Source: Saccharofermentans sp. (lineage in GTDB: Bacteria; Bacillota; Clostridia; Saccharofermentanales; Saccharofermentanaceae). Taken from it: DNA of 36,542 nucleotides. Location: assembly GCA_024695505.1 (NCBI GenBank), contig JAILIB010000157.1, positions 1 through 36,542 on the forward strand, read 5' to 3'. The position numbers and the translations under genes were made by a program. The notes beneath the pieces are model-generated. The model was not told the DNA's origin. It did no database searches and saw nothing but the letters and a program-made list of their open reading frames with translations. This document shows, piece by piece, positions 18,201 through 26,608 of this stretch (its first letter is position 1; every line of letters starts with the position of its first letter).

Positions 18201-18487
18201 GGCTTAAGACAATAGCGACCAGAGCTTTTGGAAAATGCTCGAAGCTTAAGACGTTCAAGATCTATTCTTCTGTACTAAATAAGATCGGTTCTTACGCATT
18301 CTATAAGGATAAGAAACTCAAAACGATCTATATCAAGAGCACTACCAAACTGACCAAATCAGGCGTTAAGAAGTCGCTCAAGGGCTCAAAGGTCAAGACC
18401 GTGAAGGTCAAGAAGTCCAAGGTGAGGAAGTACAGGTCGTACTTCAGGAAAAAGAATTCGGGAAGATACGTTAAGGTCAGGAAGTAA
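15257..18487 (+). CDS. Secreted transglutaminase-like/LRR protein with five Cys-rich repeats (paralogue 2)
   Basis: A 1076-residue paralogue of the preceding gene. The start at 15257 aligns its signal peptide (HLIAFLLVMLMTVGMIPAF) with that of paralogue 1. A GTG at 15242 overlaps the upstream stop in GTGA and would add five residues; neither start has a strong ribosome site. The transglutaminase-like core is at about 265-395, with likely triad C319 (IVCEGYSKAF), H352 (GAHMWNIV) and D368 (LVDVTNCDD). It is followed by LRR_5 repeats (431-551), a divergent InlB-like repeat (558-623, GGTVSLSQTRGVSGDEI), five ~50-residue Cys-containing repeats (626-880), a second LRR block (934-1028) and a basic tail (KSKVRKYRSYFRKKN). 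Unlike paralogue 1 it has only a short acidic linker after the signal peptide. The two genes are probably co-transcribed. Confidence 0.88.
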   Translation: MKSKHLIAFLLVMLMTVGMIPAFVFAKEIRLSNSGKNDGEIAEELPPQSDKKDKPSDNEGLFNKYVENRLEEEKNQGNPRLRKRSIPSGNSLTGYNKLIYDELKQQIAKVAAGEITSTVFTVNYADIGLKGVKWTAEDLGVSSIKGSDGKPTDETREAINKKLGLDIHKLNEALLADCPYELYWYDKTVGVSGTGTRFSYTDTYVTFKDESYTYKFYVAKGYAAGPEYSIEYDDGEVIISYLNVDNTKIARVKNAIENAKNVVKAAKTKTDYEKLKHYKDWICAQVTYDHAAAGGGVDYGDPWQLISAFDGDSSTNIVCEGYSKAFMYLCDLTSFDTSIQCITATGTTPGAHMWNIVNMEDGKNYLVDVTNCDDGCSGYPDYLFLAGYRSGNKNDGYNFTTRNTGGLTYKYDAETLELYDKELIISSSNYNPNVSSGTCGSGLNWKLSGGVLTITGTGKMTDWTSDTGSIWNNYKSSITKVIVSDGVTSIGNYAFTGCTNLTSVSIPDSVTSIGNDAFGDCPAIATVNYGGSKIEWDKLSIGTNNEVLTSASKKYAYLSIYLDNYSGGTVSLSQTRGVSGDEITVTAVPEAGYDLVSIAVGGVTLTDKTFTLPDEDVLVQVTFAKHDLTKTDKKAATCTEDGHEEYYVCSRCHKMFSDAEGKNEISAPVVINKLGHDLEKVEAKDPTKTESGNIEYYRCKRDGCNKLFKDAKATQPITLEDTVIPAIGHVLELVPEVKASCENPGHIAYYKCTDDGCDKLFRDKFGREPVTADETVIPATGHAIAEVPAKAPTCEEDGYEAHYKCNNCGALFSDADGKHKISEPVSIKKLGHDLQKVEAVPETYLKDGHIEYYACSRCHKIFADPDGKHELTPEEVIIARKGAAVIGEEFDKADLKFVVTNPSTDGSGTVTLKGTSNPVAYVSIPATVEYKETVYKVNRIGSKAFYGNKTVKSVYIGANIVTIDSYAFYGCSKLTSVKGGSRLKTIATRAFGKCSKLKTFKIYSSVLNKIGSYAFYKDKKLKTIYIKSTTKLTKSGVKKSLKGSKVKTVKVKKSKVRKYRSYFRKKNSGRYVKVRK

Positions 18488-18497
18488 CACGGGAACA

Positions 18498-18528
18498 GAA
18501 AGCATCTGCTGAAAAAGCAGGTGCTTTC
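18498..18528 (+). terminator. Probable terminator after the secreted-protein pair
   Basis: GAAAGCATCTGCT and AGCAGGTGCTTTC form a 13-bp stem with one G-U pair and a five-base GAAAA loop, 10 bases after the stop. The following sequence (CATTTATCC) is only mildly T-rich, so efficiency may be modest. Confidence 0.6.
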
Positions 18529-18569
18529 CATTTATCCCTCAAGAGTGATAAATTGTCCTCTTAATCCAC

Positions 18570-18598
18570 ATACTTATTATTAAAATCCATGATATAAT
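18570..18598 (+). promoter_or_regulatory. Candidate promoter for uvrA
   Basis: A perfect -10 (TATAAT, 18593-18598) lies 24 bases before the uvrA start. The -35 at 17 bases (ATACTT) is poor. No Firmicute LexA box (CGAAC...GTTC form) was seen, so SOS control is not supported by the sequence. Confidence 0.4.
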
Positions 18599-18622
18599 TC
18601 TGTGATCAAATAGGTAGTTAAC

Positions 18623-21600
18623 ATGGAAAAGAATAAGTTTATCAGGATTAGAGGCGCGCGGGAGCACAACCTCAAGAACATAGATATAGACATCCCGAGA
18701 AGGGAAATGGTCGTTATTACCGGACTTTCAGGTTCGGGAAAGTCTTCGCTTGCTTTTGACACGATATATGCCGAGGGTCAGCGCAGATACGTTGAGTCGC
18801 TCTCTTCTTACGCGAGGATGTTCTTAGGACAGCTCGAAAAGCCGGATCTGGACAGCATAGACGGCCTTTCTCCGGCGATCTCGATAGATCAGAAATCCAC
18901 GGTTTCCAATCCGAGATCGACAGTAGGCACCGTTACCGAGATATACGATTACTTCAGGCTTCTTTATGCGCGCGTGGGCGAGCCTTATTGTCCCAAGTGC
19001 GGCAAGCCGATAAGAACACAGACGATAGACCAGATAATCGACAAGCTCAAGGAATATGCCGAAGGAACCCGCATGATAATCTACGCCCCGATGGTCAGGG
19101 GCAAGAAGGGCGAGTTCGGAAAGCTCTTTGAAAGCTTCAGGCGCTCCGGCTATGCGAGGGTCAAGGTCGATGGGATAATGTATGAGCTTGACGAAGAGAT
19201 AAAGCTCAACAAGAACAACAAGCACGAGATCTACGTGGTAGTCGACAGGCTTGTCATCAAGGAATCCAACACGACGAGGCTGAACGACTCGTGCGAGACC
19301 GCGCTTAAGCTTTCCGGCGGGCTTCTGCTCGTTGAGACGCAGACTGCAAAGACCGGTGAAAACGGTGAAAAGGAATACGAGACGAACGAAGAGTTCTTTT
19401 CCCAGAACCTCGCATGCCCCGACTGCGGCATCTCATTCGGCGAGATCACGACCAGGAGCTTCTCGTTTAACAGCCCTGAAGGCGCATGCCCGAACTGTTC
19501 CGGTATAGGTACCCTGATAAAGGTGGATCCCGAGCTCTGCGTTACGAATCCGAAGCTTTCGATAAATGAAGGCGCGGTAAGGACTGCAGGCTGGAACTTT
19601 GACGACCCTAAGAGCTGGGGAAGGGGATTCATCACGGCTTTGTCCGAGAGATACGGTTTCTCGCTCGATACGCCTTACTATAAGCTCCCTGACGAGATCA
19701 AGGATATAATCATGTACGGCAACGGCGGCGAGAAGCTGAAGATCGATACGACCAATTCGGTATATCCCAGGGAAGGCGATTACTATTCCGCCTGGGAGGG
19801 CATCGTTCCCAGCGTCAACAGACGCTGGAGGGAATCCATGTCTGAGGATGCAAAGGCTTCATATGAGCGATACATGAGCATCGACGTATGCCCCGTCTGC
19901 GGCGGCGCAAGGCTGAATCCGAACAGCCTCGCGGTCAAGATCGGTGGGCTGAACATCAGTGAGCTTACGAACATGTCTGTTAAGAACATGATCGCTTTCT
20001 TTGAAGGACTCAGCTTCTCAAAGATGAAGACGGAGATAGCCGCTCCCATCTTAAGGGAAGTAACGGCAAGGCTTCGTTTCCTTTACGATGTCGGATTGGA
20101 TTACATGACTCTTTCAAGGTCTTCCGCTACGCTTTCCGGCGGAGAGGCCCAGAGGATCAGGCTTGCAACGCAGATAGGAGCGGGCCTGCAGGGAGTTCTC
20201 TATGTTCTTGACGAACCTTCGATAGGTCTTCACCAGAGGGATAATGACAAGCTCATAAAGACTTTGTTCAAGCTGAGGGACCTCGGTAACTCGATCCTTG
20301 TCGTTGAGCATGACGAGGAGACCATGAGGTCTGCCGATCACCTGATCGACATCGGTCCGGGAGCAGGCGTGTTCGGAGGCAAGGTAGTTGCCCAGGGCAC
20401 GATAGACGACATCATCAACACGCCCGAATCGGTTACGGGAGATTATCTGTCCGGAAGGAAGTTCATTCCCGTTCCGTCTGACAGGAGAAAGCCTGATCCG
20501 AAGAAAATGCTTTCGATCAAGGGCGCCACGGTCAACAACCTCAAGAATATCGACGTCGACATACCGCTTGGCCTGTTTACCGTTGTAACAGGCGTTTCAG
20601 GCTCGGGAAAGTCTTCGCTGATCAATTCAACGCTCGTTCCATACCTTTCACACGAGCTTAACGGCGCGCACAAGACACGCGTGAAGTGCGAAAGGATCAC
20701 GGGGTATTCAAACCTCGACAAGATCATATGCATCGACCAGAGCCCGATAGGTAGGACTCCGAGGAGCAATCCCGCAACGTATATCGGCCTTTTCGACCTG
20801 ATAAGAAAGCTGTTCTCAGAAACGCCCGATGCCAAGGCAAGGGGTTTCGGTCCCGGAAGGTTCTCTTTCAACACCAAGGGCGGAAGGTGCGAAGCATGCT
20901 CGGGCGACGGCGTAAACAAGATCGAGATGCATTTCCTGCCTGATATCTACGTCACATGTGACGTCTGCAAGGGCAAGCGTTACAACAGGGAGACCCTGGA
21001 AGTCCGCTATAACGGAAAGAACATCTCTGATGTGCTCGACATGTCAGTCGATGAGGCCTGTGACTTCTTCAAGAACCACAGTGCGATCTATAAGAAGGTC
21101 AGGACGCTTCAGGACGTCGGACTGGGATACATAAAGCTCGGGCAGCCTTCCACAACGCTTTCCGGAGGCGAGGCGCAGAGGATCAAGCTTGCTTCAGAAC
21201 TTTCCCGCCGTTCGACCGGAAAGACGATCTATGTCCTTGACGAGCCCACCACGGGTCTTCATGTAGCGGACGTACATAAGCTCGTGGAGATCTTGGAGCG
21301 ACTTACCGAGACTAAGAATACGGTAGTGGTAATAGAGCACAATCTCGACGTTATCAAGACGGCTGACCATATAATTGATCTCGGTCCCGAAAGCGGCGAT
21401 GACGGCGGACAGGTGATCGCCACAGGCACGCCTGAAGAGATCAGCAAGGTCAAAAAGTCCTATACCGGACAATTCCTTAAGCCCGTTTTGGAAAAGGCCA
21501 AGAAGAATGGCCAGTATGCCGACATTTCAGCATTTATCGATACCGCAAGGCTCGAAGAGGAACAATATGATATACTTACAGGGCCAAGGGTGAGAAGAAA

Positions 21601-21625
21601 GATAAAGGAACAGGGAAGAGATTAA
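18623..21625 (+). CDS. uvrA: UvrABC excinuclease subunit A
   Basis: UvrA is the damage-recognition ATPase of nucleotide excision repair; it loads UvrB at distorted DNA. Both ABC modules are intact. The N-terminal one has GLSGSGKS (K40), then [12 protein letters not shown] and [11 protein letters not shown]. The C-terminal one has [23 protein letters not shown] and DEPTTGLH. Zinc modules are visible as CPKCGK, CPDCG/CPNCSG and CEACSG/CDVCKG. At 1000 residues it is about 50 longer than most UvrA proteins; the excess is mainly a charged C-terminal extension (ending KIKEQGRD). The ribosome site AGGTAG is modest. The Clp ATPase gene starts 17 bases downstream, so the two are probably in one transcript. 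Confidence 0.97.
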   Translation: MEKNKFIRIRGAREHNLKNIDIDIPRREMVVITGLSGSGKSSLAFDTIYAEGQRRYVESLSSYARMFLGQLEKPDLDSIDGLSPAISIDQKSTVSNPRSTVGTVTEIYDYFRLLYARVGEPYCPKCGKPIRTQTIDQIIDKLKEYAEGTRMIIYAPMVRGKKGEFGKLFESFRRSGYARVKVDGIMYELDEEIKLNKNNKHEIYVVVDRLVIKESNTTRLNDSCETALKLSGGLLLVETQTAKTGENGEKEYETNEEFFSQNLACPDCGISFGEITTRSFSFNSPEGACPNCSGIGTLIKVDPELCVTNPKLSINEGAVRTAGWNFDDPKSWGRGFITALSERYGFSLDTPYYKLPDEIKDIIMYGNGGEKLKIDTTNSVYPREGDYYSAWEGIVPSVNRRWRESMSEDAKASYERYMSIDVCPVCGGARLNPNSLAVKIGGLNISELTNMSVKNMIAFFEGLSFSKMKTEIAAPILREVTARLRFLYDVGLDYMTLSRSSATLSGGEAQRIRLATQIGAGLQGVLYVLDEPSIGLHQRDNDKLIKTLFKLRDLGNSILVVEHDEETMRSADHLIDIGPGAGVFGGKVVAQGTIDDIINTPESVTGDYLSGRKFIPVPSDRRKPDPKKMLSIKGATVNNLKNIDVDIPLGLFTVVTGVSGSGKSSLINSTLVPYLSHELNGAHKTRVKCERITGYSNLDKIICIDQSPIGRTPRSNPATYIGLFDLIRKLFSETPDAKARGFGPGRFSFNTKGGRCEACSGDGVNKIEMHFLPDIYVTCDVCKGKRYNRETLEVRYNGKNISDVLDMSVDEACDFFKNHSAIYKKVRTLQDVGLGYIKLGQPSTTLSGGEAQRIKLASELSRRSTGKTIYVLDEPTTGLHVADVHKLVEILERLTETKNTVVVIEHNLDVIKTADHIIDLGPESGDDGGQVIATGTPEEISKVKKSYTGQFLKPVLEKAKKNGQYADISAFIDTARLEEEQYDILTGPRVRRKIKEQGRD

Positions 21626-21642
21626 ACCTACGGAGTAATAAA

Positions 21643-24075
21643 ATGGCACTTTGCAGCATATGTAAGACAAGACACGCAATAGTCTTTACGAGCCGTTATG
21701 AGGACGGCAAGCGCATCGACGAGGGATTCTGCCTCAAGTGCGCATATGAATCCGGCATAGCCGGAGTTACGGACATGTTCAAGGCTACGGGCATCAATGC
21801 CGACAACATCGATGAGATGAGCGACAGGCTTGAGGAGATGATCTCCAACAACGGCATGTCGGTCGATCCCGGTGATTTCCTCAAGCAGCTCGCGGGAGGA
21901 GACCTTGATTTCAACGGAGACGACTCTGACGATGACGAGTCCTATGAATTTGACGAAGACAGCACGCCGGTAGGTATTGCTGATCCTGAAAAGACTGATG
22001 ATAACGGTAAGGACGACGAAAAGGATCCCGAAGGCAAGAGACCTTCGTTCTTCGATAACATCTTCGGAAGAAGGCCCGGTTCGGAGGCAGAGGGTAAGGA
22101 TACGTCCAAAGACAGACGCAAAGGCCGTCCGAGGATGAAATTCCTCAATGAGTTTGGTACGAACCTTACAGAGCGTGCCGCAGAGGGAAAGATCGACAGG
22201 ATCGTAGGCCGCGATAAAGAGATCGAAAGATGCATCCAGATCCTTAACAGAAGGACCAAGAACAATCCCGTTCTCATCGGTGCTCCGGGCGTAGGTAAGA
22301 CGGCCGTTGCCCAGGGCCTTGCAGTTAAGATCGTTGAAGGATCCGTCCCTGAGAAGCTCCTTAACATGCAGGTCTGGCAGCTGGATCTTCCCGCTATGGT
22401 CGCAGGAACCCAGTTCAGAGGACAGTTCGAGAGCCGTATCAAGGGTGTCATCAACGAGGCTATCAAGGCTGAAAACATAATTCTCGTTATCGATGAACTT
22501 CATACGATAATCGGCGCGGGCGATGCTGAAGGCTCAACAAATGCAGCTAACATCCTGAAGCCTGCGCTCGCAAGAGGTGAATTAAGGATCCTCGGTTCTA
22601 CAACTACAGCCGAGTATAAGAAGATCGAAAAGGATTCCGCTCTTGAAAGGCGTTTCCAGAAGGTCATGCTTGATGAACCCTCTATTGAGACTTCCATTGA
22701 GATACTCAAGGGCATCAAGGATTACTATGAGAAGCATCACAACGTCACATACTCGGATGAAGTAATCGAGTTTGCGGTTAAGGCTTCCAAGAGATACATC
22801 ACAGACAGATACCTTCCCGATAAGGCGATCGACCTTATCGATGAGGCAGGTTCCGCTGCAAATCTCAAGAACGTTAAGCTCGTTAAGCTTGCCAATACAA
22901 AGAAGGCGCTTGAGGAAGCAAAGACTGAACATCAGCGCCAGATCGATTCAATGGAGAACTCCTCACCCGAAGAGCGTGAGGGTGACTATGAGAAGGCGGC
23001 TGAGCTTAAGGCGAAAGTCGATAAGCTTACAAATGAGCTCGAAGCTCTCGAAAATGACGTAAGACCTGATCCCATTCAGGTTGAGGATATCGCCAGGGTA
23101 GTAGAGATGTGGACGGGAATACCGCTCAAATCCATCTCCGAGACTGAGACTGAGAAGCTGGCTCACCTTGAAGACAGGCTCCATAAGAGGGTCATCGGAC
23201 AGGAAGAGGCGGTCCATGCCGTATCGAATGCTGTAAGACGCACAAGAGCCGGCTTTACCAAGAAACACAAGCCTACGTCATTCATTTTCGTCGGTCCTAC
23301 CGGTGTAGGTAAGACCGAGCTTGTAAAGGCTCTGGCGGAGATAATGTTTGATTCTGAAGAAGCACTCATCAGGATCGACATGTCGGAATATATGGAACCT
23401 CATTCAGTCAGCAAGCTGATAGGTTCTCCTCCGGGATACGTCGGCTTTGACGATGCCGGCCAGCTTACCGAGCAGGTAAGGAGAAAGCCTTATTCCGTAA
23501 TCCTTTTCGATGAGATCGAGAAGGCTCATCCGGATGTGTTCAATCTCCTTTTGCAGATGCTCGATGACGGCGTTCTTACCGACAGCCACGGACTGCACGT
23601 TAATTTTGAGAACTGCATAATCATAATGACATCGAACGCGGGAAGCTCGGCTAAGGCTTCGACGATCGGATTCTTCAACAGCACGCATGAGGCTATGGAA
23701 CAGCACGTCCAGTCGGCTCTCAAGGAGACTTTCCGTCCCGAATTCCTCAACAGGGTCGATGACGTCATCATATTCAAGTCTCTCAAGCCTGAGGAGATCC
23801 GTTCAATAGTCGACATCATGATCAAGGACGTCTTCAGTTCATTGGAAGACAAGCATATCAAGGGCTCGATCACAAAGGCTGCAGGCGACAGGCTCGCCGC
23901 GATCGGTTACGACGAAAAGTACGGTGCGAGACCGCTCAGAAAGGCTATCAGGAAGAATATCGAGGATCCTCTTTCGGATATGTTCCTGTCGGGCGAGCTC
24001 AAGGACGTTGATTCGCTTAAGATCGATTACAAGAAAGACAAGTTTGTTTTCGATACCGTAAAGATCAAGGAATGA
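21643..24075 (+). CDS. clpE: ClpE-like AAA+ unfoldase with N-terminal zinc finger
   Basis: An 810-residue Hsp100 ATPase that should feed proteins to ClpP. The N-terminus has a Cys4 zinc finger (C4, C7, C30, C33) in place of the ClpC/ClpA Clp_N repeats; this is the hallmark of ClpE. A long acidic linker (about 80-165) follows. AAA1 has GAPGVGKT (213-220). A short coiled middle region (about 420-470) contains a UVR-like stretch with DYEKAAELKAKVDKL. AAA2 has GPTGVGKT (551-558). A ClpP-docking loop is visible as IGF (675-677), which supports a protease partner rather than a ClpB-type disaggregase. The linker makes it longer than Bacillus ClpE (about 700 residues). No CtsR-type operator was recognised upstream. 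Placement behind uvrA suggests a stress or repair context, but this is inference. Confidence 0.88.
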   Translation: MALCSICKTRHAIVFTSRYEDGKRIDEGFCLKCAYESGIAGVTDMFKATGINADNIDEMSDRLEEMISNNGMSVDPGDFLKQLAGGDLDFNGDDSDDDESYEFDEDSTPVGIADPEKTDDNGKDDEKDPEGKRPSFFDNIFGRRPGSEAEGKDTSKDRRKGRPRMKFLNEFGTNLTERAAEGKIDRIVGRDKEIERCIQILNRRTKNNPVLIGAPGVGKTAVAQGLAVKIVEGSVPEKLLNMQVWQLDLPAMVAGTQFRGQFESRIKGVINEAIKAENIILVIDELHTIIGAGDAEGSTNAANILKPALARGELRILGSTTTAEYKKIEKDSALERRFQKVMLDEPSIETSIEILKGIKDYYEKHHNVTYSDEVIEFAVKASKRYITDRYLPDKAIDLIDEAGSAANLKNVKLVKLANTKKALEEAKTEHQRQIDSMENSSPEEREGDYEKAAELKAKVDKLTNELEALENDVRPDPIQVEDIARVVEMWTGIPLKSISETETEKLAHLEDRLHKRVIGQEEAVHAVSNAVRRTRAGFTKKHKPTSFIFVGPTGVGKTELVKALAEIMFDSEEALIRIDMSEYMEPHSVSKLIGSPPGYVGFDDAGQLTEQVRRKPYSVILFDEIEKAHPDVFNLLLQMLDDGVLTDSHGLHVNFENCIIIMTSNAGSSAKASTIGFFNSTHEAMEQHVQSALKETFRPEFLNRVDDVIIFKSLKPEEIRSIVDIMIKDVFSSLEDKHIKGSITKAAGDRLAAIGYDEKYGARPLRKAIRKNIEDPLSDMFLSGELKDVDSLKIDYKKDKFVFDTVKIKE

Positions 24076-24089
24076 ATTAATTGATTGCG

Positions 24090-24127
24090 AAAAAAAGGGG
24101 CTGAACCGAAGTTCAGCCCTTTTTTCT
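24090..24127. terminator. Bidirectional intrinsic terminator
   Basis: GGGCTGAAC and GTTCAGCCC form a perfect 9-bp stem with a CGAA tetraloop. It is flanked by an A-run on the left and a T-run on the right, so it can terminate both strands. It lies between the convergent clpE-like gene and the minus-strand membrane protein gene. Confidence 0.92.
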
Positions 24128-24142
24128 TGGTCTGGCGAAAGA

Positions 24143-26125
24143 TCAATTCCACTTGAAGTTGCTCCTCGTGTATGCGAAGTAAGCAGGCTTGCCTTTCGTT
24201 TTGACAGTTACCGTAATAGTAAGTTTCTGGTTGGGCTTGATGGAAACGTCCTTAGGCGTTCCTACCCAGTAGCCGTTCTTATACTTGAAGGTTAAGTAAT
24301 TGGAAGAAAGACTCTTAATGGATGAAGAGCATTCAAGCTGGATGCTGAAGTTATTAAGAGATTTCTTGAGGCTTGCTGTCTTGCCTGAACCGTTGGTCAT
24401 CGAAATGTTGAACTTGAATCCGCTGGAAGTACCTCTGAAGTTAGATACCTTTGTCTTGAAACTCTTTGTAGCGATACCTGTGTTAGTATTACCTGACGAC
24501 GTAGCCTTTGTAGTAGCCTGCGTTGCCTTTGTAGTAGCCTGGGTTGTTGCTTCAGTTGTGGTAGTAGCTTCTGTTGTAGATTCGGTTGTAGATTCGGTTG
24601 TAGCTTCAGTGGTGGTAGCTTCAGTAGTGGACTCGGTCGTAGCTTCAGTTGTCGGTTCTGCAGTCGTAACAACAACTGTTGTCGTTGTCTGGACTGTAGG
24701 AAGCGTCTCGACGGGCTTTCTTCCGAATACGGAGCTGATCTTGTCAAGATTCTGGAGCAGCAGCAGGATGCCGATAAATGCAGCGATGATGACCACGAGC
24801 GCGATTATGCCGCCGACACCCGGATCTCTTGCTGATTTTGTTTCCTTCTTTTTCCTTGTCTTCTTGACTGTATCGACAGGGGAGATGTTCGGTTTTTCAT
24901 GAGGTGTGGAAGAGACATCCTTCTGGCTCTTCTCAACGGCAAGCATACGTCTCGGGTCTTCAGGCCTGATCGAATCGATCGCGGCTCCTGTGGGAGCAGG
25001 TCTGGAGAGAACCGGAGCCTTCTGCTTTGCAGCTTCGCCGGGACGCTGGCCAACCGGTTTTTCTGCAGCTTCTGCAGGAGCTGATTCCTTGCCGGGAATA
25101 ATGCTCTTTGCGGGAGCTTCCGAAGAAGGAGCCTTGGGAGCCTTATGTGCTGCCGGAGGCGTATGCGCTGCGGGAGCGGATTTTGATTCTTTAGCATCCT
25201 TCTCCTTCTCGGCTTTTGCAGCAGCGGGAGGAGTGTGAGCAGGCTTATCGTTCTGGGCTGACTTTGCAGCAGCCGGAGGAACGTGAGCTGCGGGCTTGGC
25301 AGGTTCTGCTGCCTTAGGTGCTGCCGGCTTAGGTGAGGGAGTAGGCCTGATCACGAAAGGAGAAGTGCCGCCTTTTTCTTCTTTAGCCGGCTCGGGTGCC
25401 TTATCCTTAGACTTGTCAGAACCGAAAGCGTTAACACCGGATGAAACCGTACCGTAAGTCTTTACCTCAGGCTTCTTTTCAGCCTTGGGGATGTCGACTT
25501 CATCAGGTGTGGGCATCTCAGGACGCTTTGCATTTGCAAAGGGACTCTTGTCCTTATCATGCTCGGATGTAGCATAATCAAGATTTTTTCCTGAATTGAA
25601 GAGCTTCTCATCCTTCTCAGAAGCGGGACCTGCCGGCTTACCCTTGCCATCGCTTCCGAAGACAGGGGTGTTGGACTTGTCAGGCCCCTTGGAAACGTTA
25701 TCAGAAGGCTTTCTGTCAAACGTTCCGCCATCTTTGGGAAAAGCGGGAATACCGGGATCGTTCTTCTTTTCCGGTGCAGCTGCGGGTCTGCTCTGAGCAG
25801 CGGGAGCGGTATGCGCCGGCCTGACAGGCTGTGCGCCGCCCTTGGGCTCGAAAGCGGGCTTTGCAGCGTCGCTGTTTTCAGCGGGCTTGAAGGGAGTTAT
25901 GGATTCATCAAATACGAAATCGTCAAACTCATCCTTGAACGCATCGAAATCGTCCGGTCCGTCATTTGCGCTTTCCTTAAGTTTGTCAGAGACCGAATTG
26001 GCTTTATCGCCGGGTTTGAACTGAACCGCGAACGAAGAACCGACAAAATCGTCTTTGCCGCTGTTCGGCTTGTCCTGACCGTTTCCTTTGTTTTTTCTGT
26101 TCAATTCATCTGGATCTATTGGCAT
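24143..26125 (-). CDS. Large disordered single-pass membrane protein with Thr-rich stalk
   Basis: The family is not recognised. The protein has 660 residues. Residues 1-430 are low complexity: charged near the start (DDFDAFKDEFDDF), then Pro/Ala/Lys-rich with many PAHTPPAA-type units. One hydrophobic helix (about 436-458, IIALVVIIAAFIGILLLL) follows a basic stretch (KKTRKKKETKSAR). By the positive-inside rule this puts the long N-terminal part in the cytoplasm. Outside there is a Thr/Glu/Ala stalk (repeated TTEATTES, about 480-550). A compact ~100-residue C-terminal domain rich in beta-forming residues (FKFNISMTNGSGKTASL to FKWN) ends the protein. It resembles carbohydrate-binding or Ig-like sandwiches only in style. 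The ATG at 26125 follows GAGGT. The gene is monocistronic and ends at a bidirectional terminator. Confidence 0.8.
   Translation of the reverse strand: MPIDPDELNRKNKGNGQDKPNSGKDDFVGSSFAVQFKPGDKANSVSDKLKESANDGPDDFDAFKDEFDDFVFDESITPFKPAENSDAAKPAFEPKGGAQPVRPAHTAPAAQSRPAAAPEKKNDPGIPAFPKDGGTFDRKPSDNVSKGPDKSNTPVFGSDGKGKPAGPASEKDEKLFNSGKNLDYATSEHDKDKSPFANAKRPEMPTPDEVDIPKAEKKPEVKTYGTVSSGVNAFGSDKSKDKAPEPAKEEKGGTSPFVIRPTPSPKPAAPKAAEPAKPAAHVPPAAAKSAQNDKPAHTPPAAAKAEKEKDAKESKSAPAAHTPPAAHKAPKAPSSEAPAKSIIPGKESAPAEAAEKPVGQRPGEAAKQKAPVLSRPAPTGAAIDSIRPEDPRRMLAVEKSQKDVSSTPHEKPNISPVDTVKKTRKKKETKSARDPGVGGIIALVVIIAAFIGILLLLQNLDKISSVFGRKPVETLPTVQTTTTVVVTTAEPTTEATTESTTEATTTEATTESTTESTTEATTTTEATTQATTKATQATTKATSSGNTNTGIATKSFKTKVSNFRGTSSGFKFNISMTNGSGKTASLKKSLNNFSIQLECSSSIKSLSSNYLTFKYKNGYWVGTPKDVSIKPNQKLTITVTVKTKGKPAYFAYTRSNFKWN
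24497..24690 (-). repeat. Degenerate DNA repeats encoding the Thr-rich stalk
   Basis: Short units related to GTAGCTTCAGTTGT and GTAGATTCGGTTGT recur in tandem, with some exact repeats. They encode TTEATTES-type peptides. Slipped-strand changes in the number of units would change stalk length in frame if whole codon units are gained or lost. Confidence 0.7.
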
Positions 26126-26159
26126 AGTTTTGACCTCACAGATTTTTATATATAGTTTA

Positions 26160-26195
26160 ATTCTAACTATAAATAAATTTCGTTCAATTATTATA
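26160..26195 (-). promoter_or_regulatory. Candidate promoters for the minus-strand membrane protein
   Basis: Minus strand: TTGAAC (26182-26187) and TAGAAT (26160-26165) with a 16-base spacer. A second perfect -10 (TATAAT, 26190-26195) lies just upstream with a poor -35. The region is very AT-rich, so the choice between them is uncertain. Confidence 0.45.
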
Positions 26196-26263
26196 ACAAG
26201 TCTGTATGATTAAGTTTAAGTTACATTTTTCGAGTGCCGGTCTTTATCTCAAAAGTCTTTGCC

Positions 26264-26292
26264 TTGACATCTACAGTACCTCGTGTTAGTAT
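26264..26292 (+). promoter_or_regulatory. Promoter of the tRNA-Leu/tRNA-fMet unit
   Basis: TTGACA (26264-26269) and TAGTAT (26287-26292) with a 17-base spacer, about 20 bases before tRNA-Leu. This is a strong sigma-A promoter for a stable-RNA unit. Confidence 0.85.
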
Positions 26293-26312
26293 CTTGTGGC
26301 ATTTACGGATAG

Positions 26313-26399
26313 GCTCGTGTGGCGGAATTGGCAGACGCAACGGACTTAAAATCCGTCGGAGTAAAATCCGTACCGGTTCAAGTCCGGTCACGAGCACCA
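26313..26399 (+). tRNA. tRNA-Leu (anticodon TAA)
   Basis: An 87-base class II tRNA with encoded CCA. The acceptor arms GCTCGTG and CACGAGC pair perfectly. The anticodon loop CTTAAAA gives TAA (26347-26349) on an ACGGA/TCCGT stem. The variable region is long (CGGAGTAAAATCCGT), as expected for leucine. The T-loop GTTCAAGTC is normal. It reads UUA and, through wobble, UUG. Confidence 0.96.
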
Positions 26400-26429
26400 T
26401 TTATTCCGAAGATGCAAACCAGTTAATAT

Positions 26430-26506
26430 CGCGGAGTAGAGCAGTTGGTAGCTTGTCGGGCTCATAACCCGGAGGTCGTGTGGTTCGAGTCCCACCTCCG
26501 CAACCA
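26430..26506 (+). tRNA. Initiator tRNA-fMet (anticodon CAT)
   Basis: A 77-base tRNA with encoded CCA. Two initiator hallmarks are visible. The first acceptor position is an unpaired C1-A72, which formyltransferase and IF2 depend on. The anticodon stem carries three consecutive G-C pairs (GGG/CCC) around loop CTCATAA, needed for P-site entry. The anticodon is at 26463-26465. It lies 30 bases after tRNA-Leu in the same unit. Confidence 0.96.
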
Positions 26507-26507
26507 T

Positions 26508-26547
26508 AAAGGCAGTTGCTGTTTGGCAGTTGCCTTTTTTATTTTTT
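26508..26547 (+). terminator. Terminator of the tRNA-Leu/fMet unit
   Basis: AAAGGCAGTTGCT and GGCAGTTGCCTTT form a 13-bp stem with a few G-U pairs and a GTTT loop, followed by a long T-run. It begins directly after the fMet CCA end. Confidence 0.88.
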
Positions 26548-26608
26548 CAAATATTTATTGTATAATAAAATACTGAGTTTTTCTGACTACTCAGAGGAGA
26601 ATGACTTT

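Noticed and set aside
18541..18622. SOS (LexA) box before uvrA
   Set aside because: Nothing close to the Firmicute consensus CGAAC-N4-GTTCG form was found between the terminator and the start codon.
21628..22503. A 291-residue minus-strand open frame
   Set aside because: It is antisense to the clearly conserved ClpE-like AAA1 region, with no motifs and no ribosome site.
24300..24902. A 200-residue Val-rich open frame on the plus strand
   Set aside because: It is antisense to the Thr-rich stalk and membrane helix of the minus-strand gene. The repeats of that gene give Val/Ala codons on the other strand. There is no ribosome site.
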